From: Silene noctiflora
Taxonomy: Eukaryota > Streptophyta > Magnoliopsida > Caryophyllales > Caryophyllaceae
Reading direction: 5' to 3'
NCBI GenBank assembly: GCA_009801015.1
Contig: VHZZ01005147.1
Span: forward strand, 14,820 to 40,611
DNA length: 25,792 nt
Each line of letters opens with the position of its first letter. Position 1 is the stretch's first letter. The notes beneath the pieces were generated by a model. The model was given only the letters and a program-made list of their open reading frames with translations. It had not been told where the DNA came from and made no database searches. This document shows positions 1 through 13,500 of this stretch, in pieces. The position numbers were made by a program, and so were the translations under genes.

Positions 1-540
1 ATATAGATTTCATAAAAATAGACCTTTCATAACTTTAGTTTTCCATTATAATTAACACTCTAAAAAATAAATACTCTATATATATCGCGCATTGCGCGGG
101 ATCTATACTAGTTCTAATAACAACATTACTTATACAACTGTATTTCGTCCTAGAAGAACTTATAAGTGGTTCTAGAAATGCTACCAAGCATATATATTCC
201 CAGGCTTAGATGGCTCAAAACTGACTAAAATACATGAGCTTGAGCTCGGAATTGACTCAAATTTCATTGATTCAAATTTTATAGAGCTTTCGGTTTAAAT
301 TTGATTGAACATAGTTCGAGCTTTAGCACGGATTAAAAATCAATTTAATCAAGTTCCAATTTTAGGCTTAACCAATTGAACATTTGTAGAATTTTACAAA
401 GAACATCTCGCAAACGTACCCCAATTATGCAAACACGCTTTTCCCGTAGCAAAATTTCAACATAAGCCGAGTCTATATACGGGCCAAGCTCGCATTGGAT
501 TACCTTAATTACCGTGCCTAGACCTGACAAACAATTACTT

Positions 541-1110
541 GACCTGAATGACCTGATCCAAGACCTGGAAGAGACCCGACATTACCTGACCCGATTATGA
601 TCCGAATCGTGAATTGACCCGACTCAAACTTTGATTGACCCAATGTTGACCCGACTCACGATAAACCAACGTGAAACCACCCCGACCTATAATTAACCCG
701 ATTCAAAATAATCCGAAGCGATCCCAAATGACCCTAAATTACAAGTGTGTTATATCATATTAATATTAATATATAAGCGTTGTTGGTTGCAACTTGCGAT
801 GGTCCATGGTAAATAACTAATCTTATAAGATACTCTAAGTTAGTTACAATAGTGCTAATTAAAGTAGGTAGTTGCTCTTTGATGGACAAACATTACTCTT
901 TCATGGACTTTTTGATATTATTTTAACCAATAACTTGACCCAAAAAAAGTCATACTAAATGACCCGACTCAAAATGACCCAACCCACAGTGACCTATACC
1001 TGAAATAACCCGAGACCATGACATACGAAACTCGAAATGACCAAATCAAACCAAAACGAAGTGCGATAGATCTGAAATGACCCAACCCAAATCCGACCCG
1101 ATTGCCCAAT
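541..1110. repeat. Degenerate GACCCGA / TGACCTGA short-period repeats
   Basis: Variants of GACCCGA, GACCTGA and GACCCAA recur every 10-20 bases in two blocks, 541-735 and 936-1110. They are separated by about 200 bases of unrelated AT-rich sequence (736-935) that may be an insertion. The units are too diverged for a clean period. Such GACCC-rich tracts are common non-coding dispersed repeats in plant genomes. No reading frame persists through them. Confidence 0.55.
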
Positions 1111-1510
1111 TTGCCACATCTAAATCCGTGCCCTCTTCATAGTCTTCCATCTTTTTCGAAGCATGATGCATTGAACAGAGTGTGTTTTTACTCCGTAACT
1201 TAATTCAACCGAAATAATCGGCATACATTTCTATTTCTGGGACAGATATCGATCAATTTACGAAATGGATCACAAAAATTGCATCACCCTTTTCGTTAAT
1301 CACCATTATTATATCAATCGATCAACAAAATACAAGGAAATCCATAGTTTATTTGGAATATAAAATTAACAATTTTGTTTCTAGATTTCAATTTCCTGGA
1401 AAAATTCGTGTGATTGCATGAATTTGTTCAAAATTCAGCAATGCATGGAAATATTGATTGTTTTTATTATTAAATGTGATTTAAATTGAGTAATTCACTT
1501 GGTTTAATTA

Positions 1511-1516
1511 ATGTAA
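1511..1516 (+). promoter_or_regulatory. Minimal AUG-stop upstream ORF directly abutting the PIEZO start codon
   Basis: ATG at 1511 is followed immediately by TAA at 1514-1516, and the next base begins the PIEZO ATG (1517). The three codons are in one frame, so the TAA also blocks any longer N-terminus in this exon. AUG-UAA minimal ORFs are known to stall ribosomes in plant leaders; the boron-responsive NIP5;1 leader is the established case. A role here is inference: both ATGs have T at -3, and it has not been shown that the leader includes this site. Confidence 0.5.
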
Positions 1517-4500
1517 ATGGGGAGATTTTTTACTGGAATATTACTGCCATTGCTGCTTTTGACAGGTTAGAACTAATCAATTAACTTGATTTCATCATTT
1601 ATGTAATTACTGTAGTTTTTCAATTTCTAGGGTTTTGTTTATGAGTTTATATTGTTTGGGAATGTATTTTGTTTAGCACTCTATTTTAGTCTGATACTTC
1701 GTATGTTGTTATTGTTGTTTTATGACCCGTTACGAGGTGCTAGGCTAGTACAAAATATCGATACGAGGATATGAGTACCTCAGTCTTAAACACTAGACTA
1801 TATTTCTTTTCGTCAAAGATAGGCCGCATGATGATGAAGTATTAAAGTGACCGACTACTAATGAGTGATGAGGACTCTTGACATAATTGCACTTGGCCAA
1901 GTTAGATTAGAGATTGAGGGCTAAAATGTTGGTGGGGTGGGGGTTAGGGGATTATAAGGCAGCCAGAGGTTATTAGAATGAGGTTGAGAGTTTTAACAAA
2001 AAAAAATTATGTATAATTGTATCATTTTAGATGTGGGAACAACATCCCCTACTAGCCCTTTCTCGCCCCCTGCCATTGCGTGTGACACAGATAAGACGTT
2101 TCCTTAATACACTTTATGACAATTGCGTCAAGTGCCTGCTACTTTACCATATAGGGCACAAAATTTATTGAGCCATTTGACTTTAATCTATCATAATCCC
2201 AAAGCCAAAGGATAGTGAATCTTTGGCTCCATTGAAATGGAAATAATGTGAGGAACACAAGTCAGGTAAAAATTTGACAGGTTGGGAGTGACCTCTGCCC
2301 CCTGTCGTAATGAGTTGGATAGAACATATTACTGATTGTTAACTGGACAATGACAGATGTCACATGGAGAAGATAGGGTGTAGTTGTCACGACAACTGTT
2401 GTGTTGTCTCAGTGACACATGTCTATGGATATAGCAAAACTTTCTGAAGTTAATGGTGTAACCTCATGTAGAAAGTAGAATGGCTTGGAATATAGTTGAG
2501 GACTTTGATTTGTTGAATAATTGAATCAGAACAAAGTGAAGACTCACAAGAGCAGCATGACGTACTACCAAATTGTTAATGTGCTTGAGGCAGCCTGAAA
2601 TGCCTGCGCTTCAATCCTATAGAAAAGTTGAAACATTTTCCCGGTCTGCTCCTATCTTTTGGCCTAGGAAAATCTGACATTCATAACATGCAGAAACTTA
2701 TCTGAACAGACCTATAATTTCACCTGGCTTAAGTGGAATTCGACTATCTACGCGCAGAAACATGAAGCTTTCTTCCGTGACATAAAATGTGTTATCTTAT
2801 CAGATTCTGTATACACGAACCATCCCCGTAGTATCAACCTATTGTTGCAACTCAAAATAAATAACGAGGACAAGCTGTTTGCAGATGAATTGGTTTTCTT
2901 ATGCTATATTATGTGAAGACAATAAATCCCCGCGGTTTAATATTGCTGGACTACCAGAATAGGGAAATTGAATAGGAATGAAATTATAGGTCTGTTATAC
3001 GATAACTTTTGCAAATAATATCGAGGATCCGTAGGTGTCGAATTGTTTATTGTTGTGCATCATACTTTTCAAAATGGGTGGAAAATCTTGAGTCTTATGC
3101 AAGTGAGCTTGTAAGATTTTATTTTGTTGCAAGATCTATTCTGCTGGTTTTTGCTACTCATCTTGCTCAATCTGGCCCTTATATTCGGATATATTACAGT
3201 TGAAGTTAGCTTGATTGCTAGAAAATATACTTGAACTTTTTATGCATCAGTATTGTAGTATTTTAATCATGTCTACACCTAGTAAAAAGTGTGTAAATTA
3301 GAAATATACTGTATACTTCTTCTGTTCTTCCTATACAATCCCACTTGATTTCCTGCATTTTATTAGCTTTGATCTTTTGATCTTCTTTATGCAGCTGCTT
3401 TACTTAACTGGAGCTTAATATCTTTGGTGAATCTAATAGCGTTCCTCTTTGTTCAGTATGTTGCTTCTGAAATTGGTAAGTTCTGAACATGCTCTTACGC
3501 TGTCTGCCTCTTGTCATTTCCATTCCTTCAAAATTTTTTTCAATTACAATGTATTGCTGCACCTTCGGACAGTGTTCCTCTCTAGTTTCAAGAAGGGGAT
3601 GTGATAAGCTTCTTGCATTGTCGAATCTTAATTAAGAGTGGGTGAAAGGAGTAAGCTAGTTGGATGCTTTTGATGGAAGATTTTACACCTTTGAATGTTT
3701 TGAACCATAAACTCAATCGGTTTGGTGCTTACTCTAAATATTTTGTAATGAACTCTAGTTCTAAAAAGCGGCACTCTAAAATAAGTGGTTAAATGATCAG
3801 ATTCTCTTACCTTATTACTTATCAAATATTATTTTTCTTTGATTCCTTGCCATGTACACATGTACATATCATTTTTTTGAATGTTGAGTAAAGTGGTAAT
3901 TGATGCAGCCATTATTACATGAAACTCTATAGTTTCTAGGGAGAGGCATGGATGCCCCTTTTGTGCTAGGGTTTTGTATTTTCTATATCGCTATTTTTGT
4001 CAAACATGATGTGCATCTCAGCTGGACTGTATTTGATTTTCCAACAAAGACCAAAATTTATCGTTTGTTACATGTGTGAGTGTTTGAAGTTAACTCTTGT
4101 CTTCAATCAGGTATACGATCAAGGAACCGAGGATTATTATCTAGGTTGCTTCTTATATTTTCTCTTTTGGTCTTACTTTCCTGTGCCGTCTTTCATATAA
4201 ATCTAGCAATTCAAGGAGATCATTGGACTATTGAGGATGCTCAATGGGCAGAGCTAGTGGGTCTTATAAGGTAACTTCATGTTTTAGTTACTTTTATCTC
4301 TTCATTTACGGAAGCATTAGTCAAGTCAAGGAAAGCTTTTGAGTAACTCTGACTCATCTCTTCCCTTGTTGCAGAATTCAAACCACAACCCTTTCTGCTA
4401 TAGTATTTATTACGCTACATGTAATTGTGGTTGTGATTACTGCGTTTGACATTTATGGAAATGGAGATAACTTGGAAGGAAGGGCATATTTCTTGAGGAC

Positions 4501-7500
4501 TTTATCTTCTTCATTGGAACGATTAGGTTTATGACATTCTTGAATGTTTTTCCAGATTCTCCATCTTTTCTAACGATTCTGAAGACAACATCTAGCATAG
4601 TTTATGGGTGAACATTATTAGCTGTTGCTGAGATTAATTATCCATAAAGTACATGAAGTCAAACTATTGTTTAACTGTATATTCTTTGAGCAGAACATCG
4701 GTGTGAAGTTCTGTTAGGGCACGCCAGTAATTTTAAAAACACTATACTGAGACAACCGGCCTCTCACATGGACTAATCATTGCAGGACAATGCTTGGGGG
4801 AGGGGGGGGGGATTTTGCTGTTTACTTTTTTGTACATGTGTAAATGTTGAGATTTTCCCATGTCTACTCTGAGCACTGTCCTCTATATGTAGAAGTAGAA
4901 GGGAGAGACTAGTTTATATGTTAGCCGGCTACTACTCCCATCACCCATTGGTTTTAGTATAAAACTCTAACTTGACTAGTGACTAATCTCCCTTGTTTCT
5001 ATGGGTTGTTGTGGACTCGATAGTAAGTTAACCTTAGACCCTTTAATTAGGCACTTTGTTTCCGAAAGGTAGTCCTTAGCTTGATTCCTCACCACTGTAA
5101 AAGTAATAAAGAATATTTTAGTAAGGTACATAGTTTACTCTAGTGAAATATAAAGCTGATTAGTTGCTGTGGATTGTCTATTTGTCTAAGTTAATATATA
5201 TTCTACTTTATGTCACACTCATATGTTCGTAAATATTAACCACGAGGTGTTAAAATCTACTTCTTAATCGGCAATAAATAGGTTATGCCATGGACTTTTA
5301 CCTTCTGAATATTTTATCATGATATCTAGCTTTTCCATTAATACTTCAACAGATTCTAAACTGCGGGAAGCATCTTGGTTGCTCCTGCCAATTATACAGC
5401 TCGGCGTGGGCATTAGTCATCCTTGTTGGATTTCCTTGCCATATTTCATTGGTAGTTGTGTTGGGCTAGTTGATTGGTCTCTGAATAGTAACTGTCTAGG
5501 TCTTTTTCGGTAAGCTTTCTAGTTGATTCCGGACTTAGATTCTGGCTTATATACATATATGTTAACTGACAATTAGTCTTCTTCATTGAAGGTGGTGGAA
5601 TAAATTCTTACCTTACGCTGTCTCAAACATAATGTTGCTGTATATCTACCAACTTCCAGTTGAGTTTCCTGATGTATTCGAAGGGTTTGCTGGGTTCATA
5701 GGGCTATATAAAATCTCTTCAGTGTCAGATTGGTCAGAAATTTGTTACGGCTTGTTTCTTCTGCTTTTCTATATAATGGTAAGCATATTGCTGTATTTGA
5801 AGAATGTCGTGCTCTTTTTTTTGTTGGATTGGCTTCTATAGTGACTTGTGAAGTTTAATAACAATTGGAGCTCATAGTTGTCGCATTTTTATCCAGCTTG
5901 CAAGTATTAGATGTGATCTTGCTGAAGCAGGTAGCATTATATCTTCAAACGACAACGGTTTGACAGAGCCTCTTCTGCCATCCAACAATTTTTTGCCTAT
6001 TCGTCAATCAAGGTATTTAATGGGGCTACCGCTGTAATATTTGTTTAGTACCAAACTACTTCAATGTTTTGTTGCCAAATTTTTTTGCCCTTACTCTTCT
6101 GAGGGGAAAAAAAGGTACATCAACATCCTAAGCATGTTGTCCATGTCTAAGAATATTCTGTGGTTGAGAAATATGGCTGTTTAAACTCATATCATTCATC
6201 TTTTTTCTTGTTATAGATCCGGGTTAAGGTATGGCAATCTTCTGTCTACTGGAGCTGTTTTCCAGACATTCACGATCAACTTCTTCACGTATGGATTTCC
6301 GGTATGCCTGCCACTAATGTATGTGCCTTTTCCCCCCTTCCTTTGCTGTCTTTTTTTCTTCCAGGCATAACCTATTAGTGATAACATGCATGCTAATGAC
6401 ACAAGGTTGTAACTCACTATAATAGGATTGTAGGTGAAATGGTGCATCTCTACAAATGTATAAGTTATGTTCTTTCTGACTGACAAAACATCTAATTGGA
6501 AGGAATGATCTTTCACCAATGTATACATAATATTTTTCAGCTGACATTTACTATGATGCTACTGAGTAGAAGAGAATGTCTGGGAAAATTTCAACTAATG
6601 TATAAATAATGCCTGGGAGGTGATGGTGTCAACGTTGTTAGGTATGCGATATGTAATCACTGATAAAGAGGGTTGAGGCCGGGGTGGAGGAAAGAGGGGG
6701 GAATAAATTTTACTTGCTAAAGGAAAGTGATATCTTGTACGTTAACTGTAGGAAAAGAAATTTCGGGAGAAAGCCTTTCAGTGTACCATGTTCATTTTCG
6801 ACGCGTTTAATTTCTCACTATGCTGATGAAAGGCACGCCTTTTTTTCCTTTCTGGAGTTTGAAGGAAGATAATGTTCCTCTTAGTAGTAAACATCCTAAT
6901 ACCCTATTTTAGGTTTATGTGTGTTTCTATATTCAATTCAGCCAAATACTTGTCATTCTTTGGTTTTGGATTATGATTGGAATAAAGCAAAATGACCCAT
7001 TAAAATGTCGCACTTCTTTTTATCATGAAGTAGCAGTTATTTAATGCAAGTCTTGATGCAATTTTCGTCATCGGTGATCCGGAAACAGCCTTTTTTTGTT
7101 AATACACATGGGCAAGGCTTCATACTTCCGGAGTTCCGGACCCCTTTACCCCACCATTGGTGGGAGCCTCTCCTGCTCGGGGGTAATGTTGATGTGTATT
7201 TTTTTTGGCATCATTTTTGGTTGTATGTCTAGGTATGATTTTGAATCTCACCTTGTTTATTTTGACAGATCACACTTTTTGCGCTAGCGTATTGGAGTTT
7301 CCAGTTTGCTAGCCTCTTTTCATTTGGCTTGATCGTATATGTTGGCTACATCTTATCTGTGGTCCCTTCCTTGTTCCACTTCCACCGGTTGAACAGTTTG
7401 CTTCTCATCTTCATTCTTTCTTGGGCTACTTGCACTTACGTCTTCAATGTGTATTTCAATAAAAAAATGCAGAAGGTAATAATTTTGGGCCTTACATATT

Positions 7501-10500
7501 GCACCCCCGTAGCACCTTTGGGCTTAAACCTTAAATTTTAACAGGACAGAGAGATTTGGGAGACTATCGGCCTGCGGCGTTATTCCTTTCCGGGTGCCTA
7601 TCTCTTTGCACAATTCTGCCTTGGTGTCCTGATAGCTGTGGGAAATCAAGTGCATAACTCTGTTTTCTTTTTCTTACCCGATGGGGCTGAGCAATATTTA
7701 TCCAATGACTCTGCTGTGGAAGGTGAGTTGGAATCAAAATGTTCTGAGTTAGCTGTTTTATTTTCACTAATGGCAGTGTGGCACTATATCTAAGTAAATA
7801 CAATGTGATAATGTGAACTATATTTTATAAAGTTGTGGTCTAATGGATGGTTAAGCTCAAACTATTAGAAATTCATTAAACTTGTACGGAGTATAATGTA
7901 TTACAGTATCATTATTTTAGAAGCAATTTCCCAAGAGCTCAGTTGAAGTGGTATCAGGCCTATCAGCTGCATTTATAACCCAACAGCCAAGATGAAATCG
8001 TAACAACCTCTTCTAAGATCAAGTCTCATTTTTAGATATAATACCATGATCGCTTGTACAATTGTACTATATGTACTTGCTACTAAGTGTTACAGTGCGG
8101 TTCAGAATGAAGCATTTAGAAAATAAGCAACCATATTTGGTCTTCTTTGAGTTTCTTTTCATCACTTGAGATATTTAAAAAGAACAAATCTGAATTGTAC
8201 TCGAGAAACTTGTCAAAGTAAAACTTAACTGGTTGTTACAATATATCTTGCCCTTACACACTTAACTCTTGCTGGAACAAATATTTCAAATTGGCTTAAA
8301 CTACAGCATTCATGCCTGATGTTGGCACCTTCTGAGGCCGCAAACACCATATGTATATTTATAATTTTGATGCCTTCCATGCTCTCTTCTTTTCACAATA
8401 TATTTACTTTTCTGTGAGTCTTTTACAAAACGGTCTCACATGTAAGAACATCGTATCCTTATGGTAAACCTCAGTTAAAGAGAGAACGGACTGGGCTTAC
8501 CGCCTTGTACAAGTTATGTATTTATTTTCACCTTTTTCATGATCTGCCATGTCCTTTAGATACAGTTTATGTAGAAATGTAATACATCATCCACAATTAA
8601 ACTGATGAATCTGACTTTTTCAGAGAAAGAAGAGACCAAAGTGTTAATCGTTGCTACAATTGTGTGGCTTTTTAGCAAATGCTCTCGAGCTATAGTGATG
8701 ACCATCATCCTAACGATAGCTGTCAAACCTGGTTTCATCCATGCTTTATACAGTATGTTGCATTACGTTCTCTTATTTTTCCTTTTTTTGTCTTCGACAG
8801 TGTTCATTGTTTAATACCTATTGTTATCACTGTCGAAAGTTTACATTTCCCATTTTAGTTATATTCTTCATGCTGTATCTCCTGAGGCCCACAATCGATT
8901 GGAGAATGCGGCAAGCATTGATTCTTTTGTGCGAGGCGCATTTTGCTCTGTTGTACATTCTTCAGCTCAATTTTTTTGCTGAATTGCTGAAATCACAAGG
9001 ATCATGGCCATTAAAAATGCTTTCACGAGTAGGTAAGGTTTTATTCCCCAATCATTTCAAACAATGGTAACTGTCCTGCTATTATAGTTGGCAAATTTTC
9101 CTTTTGAAACTATAATGCTCCCTCCATCGCTTTTATATTGTCCCCGTTTCACTTTGGTAGTCAACCATTGTCAATTTTGACCATTTAATTTCTCCAGATA
9201 TATGTGGATAAAATGTTAAATTTGTCACATTTTATTTATCAATAGTATATTTTCATTGTATAATATTTAAAAGGTTGTAGTTACTATGCGTTCTGTAAAT
9301 TGTGTGTCGAAGTTGACATCGGTAAACTACCGAAGTCAAATGCGGACAATTAAATGAGATGGATGGAGTAATTTTTAGCTGTTGTGCTATGTAGGTCTTC
9401 TTGAGTATGATAGCACTGGAGATTTCTTGAAGATAGTGTTACTTGCTTGCTTTTGTGTGATCCATAATCATGGATTTGAACTCCTTTTCTCGTTCTCAGC
9501 AATTTTACAGCATGCTCCTTGCCTTCCTTTTGGGTTCAGCATTTTAAAAGCTGGCTTGAACAAATCTGTTCTTTTGTCAGTTTATATTTCTAAGTCGAAG
9601 GAGAATCCTAGACACTGCTCTTCCCATGGTATACTCTCTAACTATGTTGTTTGCTTTTGCTTTAGTTTTCCAGGCATAATCTTTTTCAATACTTACCGGA
9701 CCCTTGCCTTGCGGGGATACCATTGTGCACCGGGTTGCCCTTTTAATCTTTTTCAATACTTAATTTCAGTTTGGAGAATAACCTTAAGATAATAATCAAG
9801 AGTTACGAAAGTTCCATTGTTTCTTTGTATTTTTTAAAGGTGTGATCATCAACAAAGGCACCAATTTTAGTAAAGTAGAAGATATTGACAATCTATTTGC
9901 GCTTTGCTTTGACTACAAGCTTGACATATCCCCCCTTGCTTTCAGACAGGAGGATTGCATCTTATCTTGGTGCTATCGGGCATCACTTTCTGTCAATATA
10001 CCATTCATTTGGTACTTACATTGCATTTGTTACCATACTCCTAACAGTATACCTTGTGCCCCCCAACTATGTATCATTTGGATATCTTTTTTTCCTTCTC
10101 TTTTGGGTGACTGGAAGGCAAATCATGGGAAGAACGAGAAGGCGCCTTTGGTTTCCTCTGAAATTATATTCAGTTATTGTATTCCTTTTAACATATGGCT
10201 TAAGTGTCTCCTTAAGTTTCCGGTCTTCGCTATCGAGCTTGGTGGATCTATATTCCTCATTTGGGTTTAACCCACAAGCTTCAGCTTTTGAAAATGTTTG
10301 GGATTCCTTGGCTGTGCTGATAGTCATGCAACTACATAGTTATGAAAGAAGACAAAGCAAATCTTTTTCCTCAGATGATTACGATAAACCAGACTACAAC
10401 ACATGTTCTTTCTTGAGGCGCCTTCTAGTCTTGCACAATGAGAAAATATTGCTCATTGCCTTATTCTATGCATCTTTGTCTCCTGTAAGCATATTTGGTT

Positions 10501-13500
10501 TGATTTATCTTCTTGGTTTGGTTATCAGTTCAACTTTACAGAAATCGTGTCGGGCCCCATCAAAATTCTTTTCAGTTTACTCGGGAATTCTTCTGATGGT
10601 TGAATATCTTTTCCAAATGTGGGGTGGCCAAGCTGGAATGTTCCCTGGTCAAAAGCACTATCGCCTGTCCCAGTTGGTTGGTTTACATTTATTTAAGCCG
10701 GATTTTTGGAGTCTGGAATTTGGTTTGCGAGGAAAGATTTTTGTTATAATTTCTTGCATGCTTCAGTATGTGGTGTTTCGCTGGGTGGAAAATTTACCTG
10801 GCACACTTGGAAGAGAAGGGAAATGGGAAGAAGTCTTCACTTTGTTTGGTCCTGCTTATGAAACTCCTACTTCAGTATTTTCCTCTGAAACTGTAACCAA
10901 ACTACCTATAACTAGCGAGCCTCTTTTACAGGCACAAAAAGAAAACGAGAAAGTGTTTATGTCTTTCAAATCCCGTGTATCCCTAGACGCAAATACTCAG
11001 CATTCTGGAGAAACAAGAGGCTTTAAGGACGTCGATAAGCCTAACGAGAAATTCTCTGGCGTTTCAGAAGGTAGTGGAAAGTGGAACGAGAAACACGTTA
11101 TATCTTTGAGGAAGGAGAGGCTGCAAATGCAGAAGACTTTGCTAAAGGTGTACGTGAAGTTCTGGATAGAAAATATGTTTAATTTGTTTGGCCTTGAATT
11201 AAACATGATCATATTACTCCTTTGCAGCTTTGCTATTTTGAATTCAATTTCTTTGCTTTACATAGCAGCCTTAGCTGCATGTATTCTTATGAAGAGACAT
11301 GTCATACAAAAATCATGGCCTATTTTTGTCTTTGCATTTGGCTCTGTCCTCATCCTCGAGTACTTGGCAGCTTGTAAGTATTTAACATCTCCAACGAAAG
11401 TAGACACTTGGTATGTAGACTTGTCCTGCCATGACTGTTGGAAAAAGTCGAATGTCTTCTTTGACTACTGCCTAAAATGTTGGCTAGGTATGTTTACTTT
11501 GTTCATCCACCTTTTCTGTTTTAATTAGTTAATTGATTCTTGGTGTTTGTTCTGAAAGTGATGGACTTCTATCGTATTGCTATTATATTCACCAATCTAG
11601 TGTATTGTCACCAATCTACTGGATTGTCCTTGGCTAATCATGTTTTGGAGTATTTTCTTTTTGGTGTAAAGAGAGTTGCAAGTGCAATTTTGATGGGGTT
11701 TTTGAACCAGGGTCATCAGTACCAATTGATTAAATGATTATTGTACCAGCTACGCTCTAGCTGACATCTGCTCCGCGGCTAGTATGTAACACCACTACCT
11801 ACCACCCCATATGTACTTTGCCTTAGATCTTAGTGAAGTGTAGGGAGGTCGAAGATATGGAGCTTATCCCTATGGTTCGGAGTGACAAGACTTTCTTCCA
11901 AAGGAGGATTCATGTTCCTATTTTTTTTTTAGGTTTGGGACGTATCCCTTCCATGGTCAAAATGGAATGCATATGGGAGGTCGGAATGATTTTATGTGGA
12001 GATGCAATTAACTAAAAATTATTCCTTTTTGTCTTAGTACAAGAAATCAACGTATAGGTTTGGTCAACAGAACCTCAGTCCCTCTTCACCCCATAGGATG
12101 ATCCCAAAAAAGCGCTCTAACTTGCATCTTCGCACATGTTAAGGACCTTTCTCGAGAGGTCTTTCTAGATTTATGTCCTTTATGAAGTGATATTGCATAA
12201 GTCTTACTTGGCTTTGTGTTTGATCTATCTTCAGGTATAATAGTTGATGATCACCGGATGCTTGTTAGTTATTGGGCTGTTTTTATGATCTCTTGTTTCA
12301 AATTACGTGCTGATCAACTTTCCAATCTGTCAAATACACATTTGTATCAGCAGATAGAGTCCTTCAGAAATGTTACATGTGTACTGAGTGATCTATCTTT
12401 TGAAACAAAATGCATGTGGACATCACTTGACTTCTTGAGGCTTGAAAGTTACTGCCATTTGTTGGATTTTGTTCTTGCTTTAGTTTTGGTTACTGGTACC
12501 CTTGAATTTGACATTCTTCACTTGGGATATCTTGGCTTCGCACTTGTATTTTTTCGTATGAGGCTTGAGATCTTGAAGAAGAAGAACCAAATTTTTAATT
12601 GGTTGCGTGTATACAACTTTGCCCTAATTGTTCTCTCCCTGGCTTACCAGTCTCCGTTTGTTGGGGATTCAAATGAAGGAAAATGTGACACATCAAATTA
12701 CATTTATGAGATCATTGGTTTTTATAAGTACGATTATGGATTCAAGATAACATCAAGATCAGCCCTTGTTGAGATCATAATCTTTGCATTGGTATCTTTA
12801 CAGTCATATATGTTTGAATCCAAGGAATTTGATTATGTATCAATGTATCTTGAAGCGGAACAAATTCAAGCTGCACTTTGCGAGCAAGAGAAGAAAGCGG
12901 CTTGGAAGACTAAACAGCTTTTACATATTAGGAGGGTTGAAGAACTGAAAAATCAACGTAATTTGCAGGTTGAGAAAATGAAGGCAGAGATGCTTAACCT
13001 GCAGACAGAGTTGCAAAGAACGACCAGCGCTAAAGGTTGTGGGAACACCTCATCAAAAAGTGGACACAGGAGAATGTCATCAATGAATTCATGCAATGGA
13101 AATAGCTACAATGAAGAGAACCCTTGCGGGAGTTTCGACTCATTAAATTTTGAAATCACTGATTCTGCAGCTGAGAAGATTGATTTGAAAGTCTCTGTTC
13201 GGGATGTTAGGGAACATAAAGAGGTCAATCTAGTGAGTTTTGACAACTTGGACAGAAAAGAAATGGAGAAACTTCAAGATAGGGAAAGCCCTTTGAAGTC
13301 TGCTCTGCAGCTATTTGGTGATGGGGTTTCTCATGTACAGTCTCTTGGTAATTTGGCCGTTAACAATCTTGTAAATCTTCTAAACATTGATGTCGAGGAG
13401 CTGATTTCAGAAGAGCAGACTGTTGAAAATGTGGAATATTATGGGTTACAGTCTCAAAGCACGAGTACTTTTTCTATTAATTCTGATTGTGGAACAGCAG

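Larger units (their letters stand above)
1..1516. other. Gene-free upstream region of the PIEZO gene
   Basis: No convincing protein-coding gene is visible on either strand; the open frames are short and resemble nothing I know. The stretch at about 196-400 is an AT-rich, degenerate AGCTCG/TCAAA-type dispersed repeat, and 541-735 and 936-1110 carry GACCCGA-type repeats (listed separately). The 5' leader and promoter of the downstream gene must lie in the right part. A pyrimidine-rich stretch at about 1130-1155 could be near a transcription start, but I cannot place a TATA box or start site with confidence. Confidence 0.6.

Noticed and set aside
1441-1500. Other upstream ATGs as the PIEZO start
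   Set aside because: None is in frame without a stop; the TAA at 1514-1516 closes the PIEZO frame immediately before the chosen ATG.
6211-6547. Antisense open frames opposite PIEZO exon 8 and intron 8
   Set aside because: They cross an exon-intron border, show no recognisable domain and have random composition.
9842-10270. Long open frame in a second phase over the start of exon 14
   Set aside because: The overlapping frame beginning after the acceptor at 9945 matches plant PIEZO (RRIASYLGAIG onward); this other frame has no family similarity and is a shadow.
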